Of a stretch of 64,000 bases of DNA, positions 53,355 through 64,000 are shown piece after piece. Numbering within the stretch: position 1 is the first letter of the stretch; each line of letters begins with the position of its first letter. This stretch comes from Chitinophagales bacterium (GTDB lineage Bacteria; Bacteroidota; Bacteroidia; Chitinophagales; JADIYW01). The notes beneath the pieces are model-generated. The model was not told the DNA's origin, ran no database searches, and saw nothing but the letters and a program-made list of their open reading frames with translations. The translations under genes and the position numbers were made by a program. The stretch is from positions 95,053 through 159,052 of the forward strand of contig JAIBAX010000005.1 of the NCBI GenBank assembly GCA_019694955.1, given 5' to 3'.

Positions 53355-53385
53355 TTGGTATTTTAAAAACAATTATTTATCTTTG
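53355..53385 (+). promoter_or_regulatory. Promoter of the Cys-tail lipoprotein gene
   Basis: TTG at 53355-53357, then 20 bases, then TATCTTTG at 53378-53385. The 5-prime untranslated region would be about 88 bases; it contains AAAGCCAGTGCTTATTC, with no clear structure. Confidence 0.7.
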
Positions 53386-53476
53386 ATTACATCAATAATC
53401 AACCAAATGAATAAGCATTGGAAAAAGCCAGTGCTTATTCAACTTTAACTTTAATATTCACTAAATCTATAAAAAA

Positions 53477-54136
53477 ATGAAAAAAGTATTTAGAAAACTG
53501 TTTTTACTCTCTTTTGCAACCTTCTTCGTTGCAGGTTTTTATGCATGTCAAAAAGATGTACCTACCGCACCTTTGGATGAAACGCTGAGAAAAGATCCAC
53601 TTTTCAAAGAAGTGATGGACTTAAACGTTGAGGTAACACGTCCTACGGTAAGAAAAATTGTCGCCATGCACGACAAAAATGCTATAAGAAGATATGCGTT
53701 AGATGCACAACTCATTAAAAAGGAATTAGAAGTTAATCCGACAGAATTAAATGGTGAATTTGCTGCGCAATTTTTAGGCTTTGAGTCTTTAAAAGCTTAT
53801 GAAACAGCTAGAAAACCTTTGAATGAAAAACTTGCAGAACTACACAACAAATATCCTCAATTGGCAAAAATGACGGATGAAGAACGCTTTGACTTGTTCG
53901 ACAAAGTTATGAAAGGTGATGAAGGGTTCATCAACATGGTTAATGAAGAGATTGCTCGTGGCGGTGGTAGCTGCTTGGCTAAAGACCTATGTAAAACAGT
54001 CGTAGAAATTGCCGCATTAGTAGGAAAAGGATATCTATGCACACCGCTTGGATTCCCGTTGGGTACATTATGTAGCTTGGGTCTAGACCTTGCAAAAGCT
54101 GCTCTTTTAGGTCTGTGTGACCTCATCCCTTGTTAA
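53477..54136 (+). CDS. Lipoprotein with a Cys-rich hydrophobic C-terminal tail
   Basis: The 219-residue product starts MKKVFRKLFLLSFATFFVAG and FYACQKD, with a lipobox (FYAC). The middle (about 35-155) is charged and helical, for instance EKLAELHNKYPQLAKMTDEERFDLFDKVM. After IARGGGSC the last 55 residues hold six Cys (Cys-rich, Gly/Leu-rich: YLCTPLGFPLGTLCSLGLDL ... GLCDLIPC) and no charged helices, unlike the rest. I know no family for it. GGG at the junction with a Cys-rich end recalls a leader-peptide/core split, but this is only suggestive. It has its own promoter and terminator. Confidence 0.65.
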   Translation: MKKVFRKLFLLSFATFFVAGFYACQKDVPTAPLDETLRKDPLFKEVMDLNVEVTRPTVRKIVAMHDKNAIRRYALDAQLIKKELEVNPTELNGEFAAQFLGFESLKAYETARKPLNEKLAELHNKYPQLAKMTDEERFDLFDKVMKGDEGFINMVNEEIARGGGSCLAKDLCKTVVEIAALVGKGYLCTPLGFPLGTLCSLGLDLAKAALLGLCDLIPC

Positions 54137-54190
54137 TTTAGTTTTTAGTCTTGAATGGTAAGTTATCATTCATTTACTATACATTTAAAA

Positions 54191-54226
54191 AGAGGCTGTC
54201 CAAAATTTTTCGGACAGCCTCTTTTT
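54191..54226. terminator. Strong, symmetric intrinsic terminator
   Basis: AGAGGCTGTCC (54191-54201) and GGACAGCCTCT (54212-54222) form an 11-bp stem, flanked by A-run and T-run, so it can act in both directions. Confidence 0.9.
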
Positions 54227-54257
54227 AAAATATCTCCTACCAGACCTTTTCTGTAAA

Positions 54258-54478
54258 CTACCTAGGACAGTTAACCGTAAAGTATTTCAACCACAAAGAA
54301 CACAATGAGATACACAAAGAACACCGTGGATGATTGTAGTCCGTTGACCGTTGACTTTTAACATTCCCAAATTTACCGTGAACCGTCATCTGTGAACCGT
54401 GAACAAAATACGTCTTGCGACGCCCACATTCCCAAATTTCCACATCTCCAAATTCCCAAATCCCCACATTCCCAAATC
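54258..54478 (+). repeat. Intergenic repeat cluster related to the 3 kb minisatellite (inverted)
   Basis: The 54137-54486 gap holds a terminator and then repeats. AACCACAAAGAACACAATGA at 54289 is a common-looking spacer word. From 54362 the sequence has CATTCCCAAATTTACCGTGAA, then CCGTGAACAAAATACG, then TCTTGCGACG, then CCCACATTCCCAAATTTCCACATCTCC. These are reverse complements of the words at 2962-3238, 4122-4222 and 13072-13091. No gene. Confidence 0.75.
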
Positions 54479-54486
54479 AATATGCC

Positions 54487-54921
54487 TTATAACGCTTCTT
54501 CGATACGTGTTAGCATTTGTTGTACTGCCGGACAAATCTCAGCATTCTTGAGTGTAAGATTCAAAATACTTTTCACCTTACGCTGATTTGTATGCGGATA
54601 CGTTCTACATGCATTTGGTCTAGACTCATAAACCGAGCATTTATTGTCACTCAATAAAAAAGGACATGGAGCAGGTCTATTAAACACAAAATCGCCGTCC
54701 TCATCCATTTCAAGATACTGTTGCAAAAAAGCACTCCTACTCACATCAAGATGTTGTGCTAACCTACCAATATCCTCCTGCGTAAACAATGGACTTGTTG
54801 TTTTACAACAATTGGCACAAGTAAGACAATCCATTCTACTAAAAACATCTTGATGCGCTCGATGAAACAATTCATCCACCTGCTTGGCACTCAACTGCTT
54901 TAACTTTAAATCAATACGCAT
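54487..54921 (-). CDS. Cysteine-cluster protein of the YkgJ/zinc- or iron-chelating family
   Basis: I use the ATG at 54921 (MRIDLKLKQLSAKQVDELFH). The 144-residue protein has CLTCANCCKTTSP (cysteine cluster, about 31-43) and CPFLLSDNKCSVYESRPNACRTYP (about 86-109), the typical CxxC...CC...C...C pattern of the YkgJ-like CxxCxxCC family, thought to bind Fe-S or zinc. Function unknown. It reads away from the giant gene and lies in a gap flanked by repeats. Confidence 0.85.
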   Translation of the reverse strand: MRIDLKLKQLSAKQVDELFHRAHQDVFSRMDCLTCANCCKTTSPLFTQEDIGRLAQHLDVSRSAFLQQYLEMDEDGDFVFNRPAPCPFLLSDNKCSVYESRPNACRTYPHTNQRKVKSILNLTLKNAEICPAVQQMLTRIEEAL

Positions 54922-55142
54922 AAAAAAGTAAAAATAAAGAATAGTTGCATTCAAAAAAGCTTATTAAAAAGAATCGCTGAAAATTATTCGATAAAATTGA
55001 GAGAAAAATGAATCTTCTCAAAATTAAACCCACATGCTACCTTCGCACTAACAACAATAAAAAATGGCGGTTAAGCACTTTTATATGACATAAATTATGT
55101 ATTTATTGTGAAAAATGATAATTTTATATATAATTTATTCTA

Positions 55143-58100
55143 TTGAAGGTTACAAGATGCATTTTGTTGATTTTCCTCTCTTCTCTAGTGATTTATTTTC
55201 CGGCGAAAGGTCAATGTGGGTTAGATGTATTCATTGCAAACGATCAAAGCGGTTCGGTTGATGCGAATGAAAACACCCAAGGCAGAAAGTTTATTGAAAC
55301 ACTTGCAGAAGCTTTACAGCCTTTAGGCAATGGCACTACTGATAGTAGAATTGCTATCGCACAGTGGGGGTCTTTAGGCGAATGGCAACACTTCCCATTT
55401 CCGGGAGCAGGCACCAACTATACAACATTGTTAAGTGATGTTATTGCCTACCAAGTTTCACCAAGAGTTTATTACGGTGGTACAGATCCCTATAATGCAT
55501 TATTAGAATCCTATAATCTCATCAACGAAACACCAGTTGCGGGAAGGGCTGCCAATAAACTCATTATTTTAATGACAGACGCCGCATGTTCTCAAATTCA
55601 AAACAATATAGTCACTCTAGCCACACAATTAAAAAACAGTGGCATATACATCATGGTACTAGCCATTGATGCGGCACAAAGTTGCACCATTCTTCAAGGA
55701 ACAAATGTTGCCTCGCCGGGAGGATATTTTAGCGCTTCCAGTTATGCCATCCTAGAACAACAAGCCATTAAGTATGCTAAAGATATTGTTTACGCTGGCT
55801 GTGTTGACCCTCCTCCGCCCAGTTTTGACCTATCTATACAGTTAGATAATTTCACTATTGCAAATTGTATTCCCGGACCTGCAACTTATACCATCAATTA
55901 CACAGTGTTCAACAATGGAAGACTAGACTTTAATAATGCCTTATATGTTTCGTTTTATGATGGAGATCCAAGGCTACCCTCAACACGATTATTAGCAGTA
56001 CAAAATCTCGGTACAAAGAATATTATAAAAGGAAGCAACTATATTGGTAGTTTTTCCTCCCCATCCTTAGGTGCAACTACCAAAGTTTATGCCATAGTAA
56101 ACCTCAATGGAAATATTGCAACGAATCAGCCCCCTTTGCCTTATGACCTAACAAACTATATTCATGTTTCTGGAGAAGAATCTCCATTCAATAATACAAG
56201 TTCAGAAATAACGCCCATAAAAGACATTAGTTGTCCTCCTCAAGCCATCATATCTGTAAACGTTGTTGCATCCGGTCCAGGATGTAATAATACAGTACTT
56301 TATGATGTGAATATTTGCAACACTGGGGATGCAACTGGTATTATAACAGATTATACCTCCTACCCAAGTAATATATTTGTATTGCAAAGCGACACTATCT
56401 CGCAATCAGACACTACAGTAAAACGATTATGGGGCAGTTATTATGGAGGTACAGCTATAGACGAAGGTATCAGTATTGCAACAGACCTTTCTGGAAATAT
56501 TTATTTGGCTGGTACAACTACTAGCGGTAATGGCATTGCCTCCGCAGGTGCGTTTCAGACAACAAACAAAGGAAATGGTGACGGTTTCATCGTTAAATTC
56601 AATCCAAATGGGGTGAGATTATGGGGTACTTTTTTTGGTGGAGATGAAAAAGAAGAAATTCATAGCATTACGACTGATGCCACTGGAAATGTATACATAT
56701 CAGGACTTACCGAAACGGCCTCAAGTATTGCTACCTCAGGCGTTCATCAAACGATTAACGGAGGTGGAGAAGATGCTTTTGTTGCCAAATTTAATGCCTC
56801 TGGAGTTCGACAGTGGTGTTCATTTTACGGTGGAACAGAATCTGAAAGCGGAAATGGCGTTGCAGTTGACGCTAGCGGAAATGTCTTTATGACAGGATAT
56901 ACCCAGAGCACAAATGGAATCGCATCAGCTGCAGCTTATCAAACTTCCTTTGGTGGCGACAATGACGTCTTTCTTGTAAAATTTAATAGTTCCGGAGTAA
57001 GACTGTGGGGTACATACTATGGTAATATTAATGAGGATTTAGGTTTTGCTATAACAGTAGATGCTACGGGGAGCGTGTATATTGGCGGTGAAACAGGTAG
57101 CACCATAGGTATTGCTAGCCCTGGGGCATATCAATCAACGCCTGCCAAGCCATTTATTGTAAAATTCAACACCGCTGGCTCCCGACAATGGGGCACCTAT
57201 TACGGTGAAGAAGAAGATGGTGGCATACAAAGTCTAGCATCAGACGGAACAAACATTTACTTTTCTGGGTATACAACTGCAAGTATAGGAATTGCTTCCT
57301 CTGGTGCGTATCAAAGTTCTCTTTCAGGATTACAGGATGCCTTTCTTGTAAAGTTCACTGCTTCTGGTACAAGGCTTTGGGGAACATTTCTAGGCGGAAG
57401 TGGCTTAGAAACCGGAAATTGCGTAAGAGTAGATTATAATGGAAATCCTTATCTATCTGGTTATACAAATAGCAACGATGGAATTGCTACTTTAGCTAGC
57501 CATCAAGAAACATTACTAGGTGTTAGTGACGCATTCTTGATTAAGTTTAACACCATAGGAGAAAGAATGTGGGGCACCTACTATGGAGGAACAAATAATG
57601 AAATCGGAAATGGTATCGGGTTTGATCCATTTGGTGGCATCTATCTTGGTGGAACAACGAATAGCCTTACTAACATTTCTACATCGGGAATACATCAAGT
57701 AAATTATGGTGGTGGTGTATCAGATGGCTTTTTAGTGAAATTTGGTATCAAAGAAATTATCATTCTTGACCCAGGAGAATGCGTAAATACCCAATATACT
57801 TATAACACTACCGGATTACCATCTGGAACATACAATTTTAGTTATGGAGTAGATGTTGCACAAGCAAATCCAACGGATGGTCCTCCTTTAGTTTTCCCTG
57901 ATACGAATTTTATTGTTGGTGTCACCAGTGGAATTGATGGATTTAATGGTGCCTTACATACTACAGATAATGTGGTAATATCTGGCAATATGCCTCCATG
58001 TAGTGCAGGAGACAAGCTTAATATTGCCGTAAATATTATTCCAACAACAAGTTGCCCCGGACCAGGAACATACTTCCCTGCCACAATAACCATTAATAAC

Positions 58101-61100
58101 ACTTCAGGAATAACCTTACATCACGCATCAATGAAACTTATATTGTCCGGAGTTGGAGCAAGGTTTTCCAGTGAACCTTACAACCTCACCAACAATTTAA
58201 AATTTGCCATTCCGGATATACTGAACCCAAACTATCCTTCTATTCCTAATGCCCTTTATGGAAAAAATGGCACAAATTACCTCGACATTTATGACATTCC
58301 TCCTGGTACCAGCACCTGCATGATAGACATTAACATGGGGTCTACTATTACAAATCTATCTGCTATGATTGATAGCCTGCCAACAGTAATAAATTCAACT
58401 GGTCAATCAAATATTGCTACTGATATCCAAGGAGTAACGCCTTTAGCACAACCGACATTGACTGGTTGGACATGTCCTGCTCCAATTCTTATTGGAGGGA
58501 ACATAAGCTTTTCTGGGCTATCTACAACAAATGTTTCTACTTTACAATGGGTTAGTAATACTGCAGGAAACATTTCTAATAATGGTACGCTTGTAAACCC
58601 TTCGTTAATCTACACTCCTACCCCATTAGATATTGCAAATGGCTACACAGCTATTTCTTTAACAGCATATAGTTCAGGAGGGTGCGAGATCTCTAAAAAT
58701 TGTCAGATAAAAATCAATAATGTTCTATATGATTATGGAGATGCCCCTATTACATATGATTTAAATAAAAACACACAACCATATGCCGGAGCGTCTACGC
58801 TCTTAGTAGGCTTAAATTTAGGCGCAGTAAATCCTTCAACGGAATCTGTCTCAAAAAATAGTGCTTCAGCAAATGCTGACGGTCCGGAAGAAGATGGATT
58901 AAACGTCGGATCTTGTATTACTGTTCCCGGAATTGGAAGTTTATTTTCCGTTCAGATAAGTGTCACCAATAATACAACATCAAAAGCTTACCTATATGGC
59001 TATGTCGACTGGAACAATGATGGTGATTATTTAGACAGTCTCGACCACAGTATGTCTATACAGATTATTCCTGTTTCTTCCGGCCTCCAAAATTATAACT
59101 TAAACTTTATTATACCTCCTTATTATAATAACTTAATCAACAGTTATTTTATTAGACTAAGGTTATCTGTCGACTCAAATAGTATCAAAGATCCATTTGG
59201 CCCTTCTCCTTTCGGTGAAATTGAAGATCATCTGTTGCAAAAAGGAATTGCTCCGTCAACCCCAAATGTAACGGTTACCCAACCAACATGTACCGTTCCA
59301 ACTGGAACGATTACGATAACAGGCGTAGCCGGAGAGACATATAGTTTTGATGGTGGCGCATATAGTGCCACGTTGATATACAGCGGTTTAGCGGCTAGTA
59401 GTAGTCATACGGTAACTGCAAAAAATGCATCTGGATGTATCTCTTCAATCACTAATTCAAATATTGGTATTCCTCCTGGTGCACCATCTGCACCAAGTGT
59501 AACGGTTACCCAACCGACATGTACCGTTCCAACTGGAACAATTACCATAACAGGCGTAGCCGGAGAGACGTATAGTTTTGATGGCGGCGCATATAGCGCA
59601 ACGTTGATATACAGTGGTTTAGCTACCAGCAGCAGTCATACGGTAACGGCAAAGAATGCGGCAGGCTGTATTTCGAGTGTTACTAGTTCAAATATCAATG
59701 TAGCACCGGCGACGCCCTCCGCTCCAAGTGTAACTGTTACCCAACCAACATGTACTGTTCCAACCGGAACGATTACAATAACAGGCGTAGCCGGAGAGAC
59801 GTATAGTTTTGATGGTGGCGCTTATAGTGCGATGTTGATATACAGCGGTTTAGCGGCTAGCAGTAGTCATACGGTAACAGCAAAAAATGCAGCAGGCTGT
59901 ATTTCCAGTGTTACGAATTCAAGTATCAATGCTGCCCCTGTGACACCATCAGCACCAAGTGTAACGGTAACCCAACCTACGTGTACTGTTCCAACAGGAA
60001 CGATTACGATAACGGGCGTAGCGGGAGAAACGTATAGTTTTGATGGTGGTGCATATAGTGCAACATTGATATACAGTGGTTTAGTCGCCAGCAGTAGTCA
60101 CACGATTACAGCTAAGAATGCGGCAGGCTGTATTTCCAGTATTACAAATTCAAGTATCAATGCTGCCTCAGCGACGCCGTCAGCACCAAGTGTAACGGTA
60201 ACCCAACCAACATGTACCGTTCTAACGGGAACGATTACGATAACGGGCGTAGCGGGAGAGACATATAGTTTTGATGGTGGTGCATATAGTGCGACGTTGA
60301 TATACAGCGGTTTAGCTGCTAGTAGTAGTCACACGGTAACAGCAAAAAATGCAGCAGGCTGTATTTCCAGTATTACAAATTCAAGTATCAATGCTGCCCC
60401 AGCGACACCTTCCTCACCGAGTGTAACGGTAACCCAACCAACGTGTACCGTTCTAACGGGAACGATTACAATAACAGGCGTAGCCGGAGAGACGTATAGT
60501 TTTGATGGTGGTGCATACAGCGCAACGTTGATATACAGCGGTTTAGCTGCCAGTAGTAGTCATACGATTACAGCAAAGAATGTGTCAGGTTGCGTTTCAA
60601 GTGTTACAAATTCTAGTATCAATTCGGCTCCTGCGACACCATCCGCACCAAGTGTAACGGTAACCCAACCGACATGTACCGTTCTAACCGGAACGATTAC
60701 GATAACAGGTGTTGCGGGAGAGACATATAGTTTTGATGGTGGCGCTTATAGTGCAACGTTGATATACAGCGGTTTAGCTGCCAGCAGTAGTCATACGATT
60801 ACCGCCAAGAATGCAGCAGGCTGTATTTCCAGTATTACAAATTCCAGTATCAATGCTGCTCCAGCGACGCCGTCAGCACCAAGTGTAACGGTTACCCAGC
60901 CGACATGTACCGTTCTAACCGGAACGATTACGATAACAGGTGTTGCGGGAGAGACATATAGTTTTGATGGTGGCGCTTATAGTGCGACGTTGATATACAG
61001 CGGTTTAGCTGCCAGTAGTAGTCATACGATTACAGCAAAGAATGTGTCAGGTTGCGTTTCAAGTGTTACAAATTCTAGTATCAATGCTGCTCCTGCGACA

Positions 61101-64000
61101 CCTTCCGCACCGAGTGTTACCGTTACCCAACCGACATGTACCGTTCCAACAGGAACAATTACCATAACAGGCGTAGCCGGAGAAACGTATAGTTTTGATG
61201 GTGGTGCTTATAGTGCGACGTTGATATACAGCAGTTTAGCTACTAGTACTAGTCATACGATAACGGCAAAGAATGCGGCAGGCTGTATTTCCAGTATTAC
61301 AAATTCAAGTATCAATGCTGCCCCAGCGACGCCTTCCGCACCAAGTGTAACGGTTACCCAACCAACATGTACCGTTCCAACTGGAACGATTACGATAACA
61401 GGTGTTGCGGGAGAGACATATAGTTTTGATGGTGGCGCTTATAGTGCAACGTTGATATACAGCGGTTTAGCTGCCAGTAGTAGTCATACGATTACAGCAA
61501 AGAATGTGTCAGGTTGTGTTTCAAGTGTTACAAATTCTAGTATCAATTCGGCTCCTGCGACACCATCCGCACCAAGTGTAACGGTAACCCAACCGACATG
61601 TACCGTTCTAACCGGAACGATTACGATAACAGGTGTTGCGGGAGAGACATATAGTTTTGATGGTGGCGCTTATAGTGCAACGTTGATATACAGCGGTTTA
61701 GCTGCCAGCAGTAGTCATACGATTACCGCCAAGAATGCAGCAGGCTGTATTTCAAGTGTTACGAATTCCAGTATCAATACTGCCCCAGCGACGCCTTCCG
61801 CACCAAGTGTAACGGTAACCCAACCAACATGTACTGTTCCAACCGGAACGATTACGATAACGGGCGTAGCCGGAGAGACGTATAGTTTTGATGGCGGAGC
61901 ATATAGTGCAACGTTGATATACAGCGATTTAGCTGCCAGCAGTAGTCATACAGTAACGGCAAAAAATGCAGCAGGCTGTATTTCTTCAATCACGACTTCT
62001 AATATTGGTATTCCTCCTGGCGCACCATCCGCACCAAGTGTAACGGTTACGCAACCAACGTGTACTGTTTCAACAGGAACGATTACGATTACAGCAGTTG
62101 TGGGAGAAATATATAGCTTTGATGGTGGTGCTTATAGTGCAACGTTGGTTTACGGCAGTTTGGCAGGAGGTAGTAGCCATACCATTACAGCTAAGAATGG
62201 TGCAGGTTGCCTATCTTCCAATACAAATATTACAATCGATCCAGTCCCAACAACGCCGTCCGCACCGAATATTACCGTTACCCAACCAACATGTACCGTC
62301 CCAACGGGAACAATTACAATAACGGGCGTTGCGGGAGAGACGTATAGTTTTGATGGCGGCGCATATAGTTCAACGTTAGTATACAGCGGTTTAGCTGCCA
62401 GCAGTAGTCATACAGTAACGGCAAAAAATGCAGCAGGCTGTATTTCTTCAATCACGACTTCTAATATTGGTATTCCTCCTGGCGCACCATCCGCACCAAG
62501 TGTAACGGTTACTCAACCGACTTGTACCGTTTCAACGGGTACGATTACGATTACAGCAGTTGCGGGAGAAACATATAGCTTTGATGGTGGTGCGTTTAGT
62601 GCGACCTTGGTTTATGGCAGTTTGGCAGGAGGAAGTAGCCATATCATTACAGCTAAGAATGGCGCAGGTTGCCTATCTTCCAATACAAATATTACAATCA
62701 ATCCAGTCCCAACAACGCCCTCTGCACCGAGTGTTACGGTTACACAACCTACCTGTATTGTACCTACAGGAACGATTACGATAACAGGTGTAGCCGGAGA
62801 GACGTATAGTTTTGACGGTGGGGCATATAGCGCAACGTTGATATACAGCGGTTTAGCTGCCAGTAGTAGTCATACGATCACAGCAAAGAATGCGGCAGGC
62901 TGTATTTCCAGTATTACAAATTCAAGTATCAATGCAGCTCCTGCGACACCATCCGCACCAAGTGTTACCGTTACCCAACCTACGTGTATTGTACCTACAG
63001 GAACGATTACGATAACAGCAGTAGTGGGAGAAACATATAGTTTTGACGGTGGGGCATATAGCGCAACGTTAGTATACAGCGGTTTAGCTGCCAGTAGTAG
63101 TCATACTGTAACGGCAAAGAATGTGTCAGGCTGTGTTTCAAGTATTACGAATTCAAGTATCAATGCTGCCCCAGCGACGCCGTCAGCACCAAGTGTTACC
63201 GTTATCCAACCAACGTGTACCGTTCCAACGGGAACGATTACGATCATAGGTGTTGCGGGAGAGACATATAGTTTTGATGGCGGCGCATATAGTGCAACGT
63301 TGATATACAGCGGTTTAGCTGCCAGCAGTAGTCATACGGTAACGGCAAAAAATGCAGCAGGTTGTATCTCTTCAATCACTACTTCTAATATTGGTATTCC
63401 TCCTGGCGCACCATCCGCACCAAGTGTAACGGTTACTCAACCGACTTGTACCGTTTCAACGGGTACGATTACGATTACAGCAGTTGCGGGAGAAACATAT
63501 AGCTTTGATGGTGGTGCTTACAGTGGAACGTTGATATACAGCGGTTTAGCTGCCAGTAGCAGCCATATCATTACTGCCAAGAATGCATCGGGATGTTTGT
63601 CCTCGAATACAAATATTACCATTAACGCTGCCCCTGCGACACCGTCAGCACCAAGTGTTATAGTTACTCAACCGACGTGTACCGTTCCAACGGGCACGAT
63701 TACTATAACAGGCGTAGCCGGAGAGACGTATAGTTTTGATGGAGGTGCCTATAGTGCAACGTTGGTATACAGCGGTTTAGCTGCCAGTAGCAGTCATACG
63801 ATAACTGCAAAGAATGCAGCAGGTTGTGTTTCGAGTGTGAGCAGTTATTCTATTGAGAAAGTTCCTGATCCGATTTTGGTATCAGTGAGTATTATATCAT
63901 CTTCAAATTCAGTGTGCACTGGAAGTAGTGTTCTATTTACGGCTACACCTATCAATGGTGGAATAAACCCTACCTTCCAGTGGTACCTGAATGGCAACCC
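55143..64000 (+). CDS. Giant exported repeat protein (surface adhesin-like), cut by window edge
   Basis: The frame runs from a TTG at 55143 (TAA in frame at 55131, no ATG) to base 64000 without a stop, at least 2952 codons. A signal peptide [20 protein letters not shown] ends near AKGQ. Then comes a von Willebrand A-like domain (about 55220-55800; [15 protein letters not shown] is the metal-binding DxSGS-type loop, later [11 protein letters not shown]), a region of beta domains, seven SBBP propeller blades (56427-57758), more beta domains, a GEVED-like domain ([20 protein letters not shown]; about 58730-59240), 20 tandem 77-residue repeats (59268-63887) and an Ig-like start (VFTATP-like [16 protein letters not shown]). 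Bacteroidota proteins of this make-up are usually secreted by the type IX system and act in adhesion or gliding (for example SprB). The C-terminal sorting domain would be beyond the window. Confidence 0.9.
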   Translation, partial: MKVTRCILLIFLSSLVIYFPAKGQCGLDVFIANDQSGSVDANENTQGRKFIETLAEALQPLGNGTTDSRIAIAQWGSLGEWQHFPFPGAGTNYTTLLSDVIAYQVSPRVYYGGTDPYNALLESYNLINETPVAGRAANKLIILMTDAACSQIQNNIVTLATQLKNSGIYIMVLAIDAAQSCTILQGTNVASPGGYFSASSYAILEQQAIKYAKDIVYAGCVDPPPPSFDLSIQLDNFTIANCIPGPATYTINYTVFNNGRLDFNNALYVSFYDGDPRLPSTRLLAVQNLGTKNIIKGSNYIGSFSSPSLGATTKVYAIVNLNGNIATNQPPLPYDLTNYIHVSGEESPFNNTSSEITPIKDISCPPQAIISVNVVASGPGCNNTVLYDVNICNTGDATGIITDYTSYPSNIFVLQSDTISQSDTTVKRLWGSYYGGTAIDEGISIATDLSGNIYLAGTTTSGNGIASAGAFQTTNKGNGDGFIVKFNPNGVRLWGTFFGGDEKEEIHSITTDATGNVYISGLTETASSIATSGVHQTINGGGEDAFVAKFNASGVRQWCSFYGGTESESGNGVAVDASGNVFMTGYTQSTNGIASAAAYQTSFGGDNDVFLVKFNSSGVRLWGTYYGNINEDLGFAITVDATGSVYIGGETGSTIGIASPGAYQSTPAKPFIVKFNTAGSRQWGTYYGEEEDGGIQSLASDGTNIYFSGYTTASIGIASSGAYQSSLSGLQDAFLVKFTASGTRLWGTFLGGSGLETGNCVRVDYNGNPYLSGYTNSNDGIATLASHQETLLGVSDAFLIKFNTIGERMWGTYYGGTNNEIGNGIGFDPFGGIYLGGTTNSLTNISTSGIHQVNYGGGVSDGFLVKFGIKEIIILDPGECVNTQYTYNTTGLPSGTYNFSYGVDVAQANPTDGPPLVFPDTNFIVGVTSGIDGFNGALHTTDNVVISGNMPPCSAGDKLNIAVNIIPTTSCPGPGTYFPATITINNTSGITLHHASMKLILSGVGARFSSEPYNLTNNLKFAIPDILNPNYPSIPNALYGKNGTNYLDIYDIPPGTSTCMIDINMGSTITNLSAMIDSLPTVINSTGQSNIATDIQGVTPLAQPTLTGWTCPAPILIGGNISFSGLSTTNVSTLQWVSNTAGNISNNGTLVNPSLIYTPTPLDIANGYTAISLTAYSSGGCEISKNCQIKINNVLYDYGDAPITYDLNKNTQPYAGASTLLVGLNLGAVNPSTESVSKNSASANADGPEEDGLNVGSCITVPGIGSLFSVQISVTNNTTSKAYLYGYVDWNNDGDYLDSLDHSMSIQIIPVSSGLQNYNLNFIIPPYYNNLINSYFIRLRLSVDSNSIKDPFGPSPFGEIEDHLLQKGIAPSTPNVTVTQPTCTVPTGTITITGVAGETYSFDGGAYSATLIYSGLAASSSHTVTAKNASGCISSITNSNIGIPPGAPSAPSVTVTQPTCTVPTGTITITGVAGETYSFDGGAYSATLIYSGLATSSSHTVTAKNAAGCISSVTSSNINVAPATPSAPSVTVTQPTCTVPTGTITITGVAGETYSFDGGAYSAMLIYSGLAASSSHTVTAKNAAGCISSVTNSSINAAPVTPSAPSVTVTQPTCTVPTGTITITGVAGETYSFDGGAYSATLIYSGLVASSSHTITAKNAAGCISSITNSSINAASATPSAPSVTVTQPTCTVLTGTITITGVAGETYSFDGGAYSATLIYSGLAASSSHTVTAKNAAGCISSITNSSINAAPATPSSPSVTVTQPTCTVLTGTITITGVAGETYSFDGGAYSATLIYSGLAASSSHTITAKNVSGCVSSVTNSSINSAPATPSAPSVTVTQPTCTVLTGTITITGVAGETYSFDGGAYSATLIYSGLAASSSHTITAKNAAGCISSITNSSINAAPATPSAPSVTVTQPTCTVLTGTITITGVAGETYSFDGGAYSATLIYSGLAASSSHTITAKNVSGCVSSVTNSSINAAPATPSAPSVTVTQPTCTVPTGTITITGVAGETYSFDGGAYSATLIYSSLATSTSHTITAKNAAGCISSITNSSINAAPATPSAPSVTVTQPTCTVPTGTITITGVAGETYSFDGGAYSATLIYSGLAASSSHTITAKNVSGCVSSVTNSSINSAPATPSAPSVTVTQPTCTVLTGTITITGVAGETYSFDGGAYSATLIYSGLAASSSHTITAKNAAGCISSVTNSSINTAPATPSAPSVTVTQPTCTVPTGTITITGVAGETYSFDGGAYSATLIYSDLAASSSHTVTAKNAAGCISSITTSNIGIPPGAPSAPSVTVTQPTCTVSTGTITITAVVGEIYSFDGGAYSATLVYGSLAGGSSHTITAKNGAGCLSSNTNITIDPVPTTPSAPNITVTQPTCTVPTGTITITGVAGETYSFDGGAYSSTLVYSGLAASSSHTVTAKNAAGCISSITTSNIGIPPGAPSAPSVTVTQPTCTVSTGTITITAVAGETYSFDGGAFSATLVYGSLAGGSSHIITAKNGAGCLSSNTNITINPVPTTPSAPSVTVTQPTCIVPTGTITITGVAGETYSFDGGAYSATLIYSGLAASSSHTITAKNAAGCISSITNSSINAAPATPSAPSVTVTQPTCIVPTGTITITAVVGETYSFDGGAYSATLVYSGLAASSSHTVTAKNVSGCVSSITNSSINAAPATPSAPSVTVIQPTCTVPTGTITIIGVAGETYSFDGGAYSATLIYSGLAASSSHTVTAKNAAGCISSITTSNIGIPPGAPSAPSVTVTQPTCTVSTGTITITAVAGETYSFDGGAYSGTLIYSGLAASSSHIITAKNASGCLSSNTNITINAAPATPSAPSVIVTQPTCTVPTGTITITGVAGETYSFDGGAYSATLVYSGLAASSSHTITAKNAAGCVSSVSSYSIEKVPDPILVSVSIISSSNSVCTGSSVLFTATPINGGINPTFQWYLNGN
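56427..57758 (+). repeat. Seven SBBP beta-propeller repeats inside the giant protein
   Basis: Blades start at 56427, 56619, 56811, 57003, 57186, 57375 and 57567, with spacings of 192, 192, 192, 183, 189 and 192 bases. Each opens with a pattern like LWGTYYGG and contains GNVYISG or a variant, then DGFLVKFN. Seven blades would close a single propeller. Confidence 0.85.
59268..63887 (+). repeat. Exactly 20 in-frame tandem repeats of 231 bp (77 residues)
   Basis: Each unit starts with [20 protein letters not shown], then [20 protein letters not shown], then [10 protein letters not shown], and ends with a linker such as [12 protein letters not shown] or [12 protein letters not shown]. Unit starts fall at 59268 plus multiples of 231, with the twentieth at 63657, and no unit has an insertion or deletion. 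Each has two conserved Cys (about positions 8 and 57), which could form a disulfide. Higher-order patterns are described in the findings. Confidence 0.95.

Noticed and set aside
54922..55142. A gene in the gap before the giant protein
   Set aside because: The gap is AT-rich with stops in all frames and no promoter element that I could identify with confidence.
62098..62784. Two 74-codon open frames in the repeat region
   Set aside because: They are alternative frames of the same 231-bp repeat, spaced 462 bases apart, so they are shadows of the main gene.
59268..63887. CRISPR array or non-coding satellite
   Set aside because: The repeats are in one open frame, 231 bp each, with conserved Cys and Gly, and have no spacers.
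1..64000. tRNA or rRNA genes
   Set aside because: None was recognised by eye (no clear TPsiC or anticodon-arm pattern); a covariance search would be decisive, so absence is not proven.

Overview
The window looks like a chromosomal segment of a Bacteroidota bacterium, probably near the Chitinophagales/Sphingobacteriia (family-level placement is inference). The base composition is AT-rich. Promoters fit the Bacteroidota form TTG-N18-21-TAnnTTTG. Several lipoproteins have Bacteroidota-style lipoboxes. Characteristic families include DUF1573, PspC/GIN-domain proteins, a fused alpha/beta 2-oxoacid dehydrogenase E1, a 543-residue P5C dehydrogenase, GEVED and SBBP domains, and LytS/LytTR signalling. 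No tRNA or rRNA gene was recognised by eye.

Layout. 1-9.7 kb: envelope and housekeeping genes (partial outer-membrane protein, type II NADH dehydrogenase, enoyl-CoA hydratase family, small exported proteins, DUF4139 protein, rhodanese). They are separated by dispersed intergenic repeats and include an M48-type protease gene broken by two lesions. 10.2-13.1 kb: a TPR histidine kinase and LytTR regulator behind a 21-bp-spaced direct repeat that looks like the LytTR operator. 13.1-14.9 kb: a decaying accessory patch with a toxin-antitoxin pair whose toxin has a stop codon, two flanking repeat copies, and a second gene with a TGA just before its true end.

15.6-32.9 kb: a tryptophan-histidine biosynthesis block. 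It starts with a classic attenuator, a 13-residue leader peptide with three Trp codons and complete 1:2, 2:3 and 3:4 pairings. It continues trpE-trpG-(exported protein)-trpD-trpC-(exported hydrolase)-(opposite-strand lipoprotein)-trpF-(opposite-strand VapBC-like pair)-trpB-trpA-hisH-(four-helix-bundle S23 protein)-hisA-(small ORF)-hisG-hisD-hisC-hisB-(FKBP lipoprotein). All Trp steps from chorismate are present. For His, hisF and hisI/hisE are not in the window.

33.4-38.8 kb: a candidate defence locus with a 1313-residue GIY-YIG-like/helicase/N6-adenine methyltransferase fusion, a 326-residue partner of the 'restriction endonuclease subunit M' type, a small third gene, and the internally deleted remains of an XRE-type controller gene just upstream. 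39-54.9 kb: core genes (membrane-anchored MutS-like ATPase, E1 fusion, DUF1573, P5C dehydrogenase, MscS channel), a PadR-PspC/GIN-transglutaminase operon, an unusual Cys-rich-tail lipoprotein and a YkgJ-like cysteine-cluster protein.

55.1 kb to the right edge: one giant exported surface protein with a TTG start, running off the window (more than 2950 codons). It has a signal peptide, a von Willebrand A-like domain, a seven-bladed SBBP propeller, a GEVED-like domain, then exactly 20 tandem 231-bp (77-residue) repeats and the start of an Ig-like domain. It is probably an adhesin exported by the type IX system, but its C-terminus lies outside the window.
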